Origin: Pseudorhodobacter antarcticus
GTDB taxonomy: Bacteria > Pseudomonadota > Alphaproteobacteria > Rhodobacterales > Rhodobacteraceae
Direction of reading: 5' to 3'
Assembly (NCBI RefSeq): GCF_900110135.1
Contig: NZ_FOCO01000019.1
Span: forward strand, 1-63,441
DNA length: 63,441 nucleotides
A program made the position numbers and the translations under genes. The notes under the pieces were generated by a model, which saw nothing but the letters and a program-made list of their open reading frames with translations, was not told the DNA's origin and did no database searches. This document shows, piece after piece, positions 61,752 to 63,441 of the stretch. The stretch's first letter is position 1. Each line of letters opens with the position of its first letter.

Positions 61752-62479
61752 TGCGCGAGGCTGGGTTTATGGCCGCCCTGTTGGACCCCGAAATGGCGGT
61801 GCCTGCGGGGCTGGTGGATGCGCGGGGCCAGCCTGCGGGGCGGCGGTTTTCGGTGTATCGCAACAACGTGGCGGGCAGTTTAACAGATGTTTTGGCGGCG
61901 GGATTTCCGGTGTTGGAAAAGCTGTTGGGGGCGGCGTACTTTCGCGCTTTAGCGGGGGTATTTTTGCGCGCCCATCCGCCACAAACGCGAATGATGATGC
62001 TGTATGGCGCGGATATGCCTGTGTTTTTGGCGGGGTTTGCGCCGCTGGCCCACCTGCCCTACATGGCCGATGTGGCGCGGTTGGAACAAGCATTGCGCGA
62101 AAGTTATCACGCGGCGGATGCGGCGGCGCATGACCTAAGCGCGCTGGGGCCGGAGCCGTTTATGGCGGCGCGGCTGGTATTGGCCCCCGGTGTGCGGTTG
62201 CTGCGCGCGCGCCATCCCGTTTTGTCGATTTGGCGCGCGAATATGGAGGGCGGGCCTGCGCCACGGATGCAGGCGGAGGATGTTTTGATTGTAAGGCCGG
62301 AATTTGACCCCGTGGCGCATGTGTTGCCCACCGGGGGGGCCGCGTTTGTGGCAGCGTTGCTGGCGGGCGACAGCGTGGGGGCGGCGTTTGAGGCGGCGGG
62401 CGACGGGTTTGATGTGAATGTGGTGCTGGGCCTGTTGGTGGGCGGCGGTGCGATTGTGGGATTGAAGGAGGATTTGTGA
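61748..62479 (+). CDS. bufC: DUF2063-family partner protein BufC
   Basis: 243 residues; the ATG at 61748 overlaps the bufB stop (ATGA). The N-terminal DUF2063 ('putative DNA-binding') domain has [67 protein letters not shown]. The C-terminal half ([13 protein letters not shown], then [27 protein letters not shown]) is the PqqD/HvfC-like RiPP-recognition-type domain. Such proteins present the precursor to the MNIO enzyme rather than acting as transcription factors. Confidence 0.9.
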   Translation: MMREAGFMAALLDPEMAVPAGLVDARGQPAGRRFSVYRNNVAGSLTDVLAAGFPVLEKLLGAAYFRALAGVFLRAHPPQTRMMMLYGADMPVFLAGFAPLAHLPYMADVARLEQALRESYHAADAAAHDLSALGPEPFMAARLVLAPGVRLLRARHPVLSIWRANMEGGPAPRMQAEDVLIVRPEFDPVAHVLPTGGAAFVAALLAGDSVGAAFEAAGDGFDVNVVLGLLVGGGAIVGLKEDL

Positions 62480-63045
62480 TGGACCGCGTGATGGGACTTT
62501 ATAGCGGCGCGGTGCGGGGGATCGAGGCATCGGCGGCGGGCCTGTTGCCGTTGGCGGCGCGGGGGGTGTTTGCGGCGGTGTTGCTGTTTTATTTCTGGAC
62601 ATCGGCACTGACGAAATTGGGGCCCGGGGTGGCGGGCGTGTTTTTGCCATCGGATGGGGCGTATATTCAAATCTTTCCCAAGACGACGGAGGCGTTCGGA
62701 TATGATTTCAGCCAGTTTGGCGTGTTTCATTGGGCGGTGGTCGCGGCGGGCACTTGGGCAGAGTTTATTTTGCCATTGTTGATCGTGGTGGGGCTGTTCA
62801 CGCGGTTGGCGGCCTGCGGGATGATTGGGTTTGTGATTGTGCAATCGGTGGTCGATGTGATGGGGCATGGCGTGGGCGGCGACACGTTGGGGGCGGCGTT
62901 TGACAGCGCATCAGGCGCGCTGATCTGGGACCAGCGGTTGTTGTGGGTGTTTTTGCTGCTGGTTTTGGTGGTGAAAGGCGGCGGGGCGCTGGCGTTGGAC
63001 CGGGGCTTGGCGCACGTTTGGGGGGCGCGGTCACAGAGGGCTTGA
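62479..63045 (+). CDS. bufD: DoxX-family membrane protein BufD
   Basis: 188 residues; the ATG at 62479 is six bases after AAGGAGGA and overlaps the bufC stop. Four membrane helices are predicted (AARGVFAAVLLFYFWTSALTK, WAVVAAGTWAEFILPLLIVVGLFTRLAACGMIGFVIVQSVVDVMG, LLWVFLLLVLVVKGGGALALD). The DoxX fold shows FLPSDGAYIQIFPKTTEAFGYDFSQF in the first loop. Its role in bufferin operons is not established; an electron-transfer or membrane redox role is suggested. Last gene before the IS110 element. Confidence 0.88.
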   Translation: MDRVMGLYSGAVRGIEASAAGLLPLAARGVFAAVLLFYFWTSALTKLGPGVAGVFLPSDGAYIQIFPKTTEAFGYDFSQFGVFHWAVVAAGTWAEFILPLLIVVGLFTRLAACGMIGFVIVQSVVDVMGHGVGGDTLGAAFDSASGALIWDQRLLWVFLLLVLVVKGGGALALDRGLAHVWGARSQRA

Positions 63046-63135
63046 TTTTTGCGGGCGTTTGGGCATGATTTTACCAGTGGTGACAGAGTTTATTGCTTGT
63101 CTTATGAAGGTCCCAGCTTTTGTGCGAAACAAGAG

Positions 63136-63233
63136 CCACAGACAAGCATTTTGAAATGCTTGTCTGTGGTGGTGGTTGGATCGTTTAGAGCTTGGTCTTT
63201 GAGGACCGTATCAGAGTAAGATCAACCACCACC
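63136..63233 (+). ncRNA. Structured non-coding region before the IS110 transposase (candidate bridge RNA)
   Basis: A perfect 16-base-pair hairpin (CCACAGACAAGCATTT and its complement, 2-base loop, 63136-63169) is followed by a long stem. In that stem GGTGGTGGTTG at 63168-63178 pairs with CAACCACCACC at 63223-63233 around an internal GGTC/GACC hairpin. A hairpin followed by a stem with looped-out segments, upstream of the recombinase, is the layout of IS110 bridge RNAs. Boundaries and transcription are not shown. Confidence 0.45.
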
Positions 63234-63293
63234 TTCGCCACAGGCCTGAACGGATACAGAGCGGCACGAAGCCCTCTAGGACAAGCATAGGAT

Positions 63294-63441
63294 ATGACGA
63301 AGATGCCCGATGATACCATTGGTATAGATATTTCCAAAGCCACTTTAGACATTCACCGGCTGAGCGACGGGAAGATGATGTCGTTTAGCAATTGCCCTGC
63401 AGGATTTAAGGCGCTTTCCAAGTTCTGCGCACAGACGACGG
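63294..63441 (+). mobile_element. IS110-family transposase, N-terminal 49 residues (runs off the right edge)
   Basis: From the ATG at 63294 the frame reads MTKMPDDTIGIDISKATLDI and HRLSDGKMMSFSNCPAGFKALSKFCAQTT. GIDISKATLD holds the first Asp of the DEDD RuvC-like catalytic site of IS110 recombinases. The remaining part, including the Ser of the C-terminal domain, lies outside the window. The element inserted downstream of bufD; its left end is within 63046-63290, as IS110 elements often lack terminal inverted repeats. Confidence 0.9.

Overview
The window is chromosomal DNA of an alphaproteobacterium, very probably Rhodobacterales (Roseobacter/Rhodobacter group). The support is the high GC content, the ScfR-type regulator beside pccB, the hda-ppk-ppx cluster, betIBA divergent from choXWV, and the phaZ / phaC-phaP-phaR locus. 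No rRNA, tRNA or CRISPR array was seen. Almost all genes are ordinary housekeeping or metabolic genes. Both window edges cut mobile elements: a frameshifted IS5-family transposase at the left edge and the start of an IS110-family element at the right edge.

Layout. 1-765: IS5 remnant sitting in the 3' part of an AT-richer unknown gene. 1058-7000: a 43-residue Lys-rich peptide, an acyltransferase, a DUF3047 protein, lolD-lolC, a DUF2937 protein and proS. 7146-16129: a long rightward run with an AI-2E family permease, hdaA, ppk1, ppx, VOC, GNAT, a TerB/DnaJ protein, an EEP-fold hydrolase and a secreted protein. 16222-25041: the leftward propionyl-CoA/methylmalonyl-CoA block (pccB, methyltransferase, small genes, two small lipoproteins, pccA, methylmalonyl-CoA mutase), with one opposing DUF4174 gene. 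25220-28868: a drug-efflux MFS gene, the scfR regulator with a TTTGCAAA repeat upstream, a YdcH-like protein and a secreted nuclease. 28950-35596: betIBA divergent from choXWV (choline uptake and oxidation to glycine betaine). 35682-41087: topA, dprA, a TerB protein and a PhnD-like protein.

41194-52181: a polar amino-acid/polyamine-type ABC transporter, two glutamine-synthetase-like ligases, a class I amidotransferase and a FAD amine oxidase. Together these look like an uptake and gamma-glutamylation route for an amine. The set is interrupted by an MFS pump, a GST and small genes. 52178-56707: PHA storage genes (phaR, phasin, phaC, divergent phaZ). 56773-60352: two alpha/beta hydrolases and thrS. 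60552-63045: a four-gene bufferin-type operon (BufA precursor, DUF692/MNIO enzyme, DUF2063 partner, DoxX). This is the most unusual biology in the window. 63294 to the right edge: IS110 transposase, preceded by about 160 bases of strongly structured non-coding DNA that could encode a bridge RNA.

At the largest scale, the plus strand is C-rich left of about 38 kb and G-rich right of about 40.5 kb, whichever strand the genes lie on. That is the polarity expected on crossing a replication origin or an inversion boundary.
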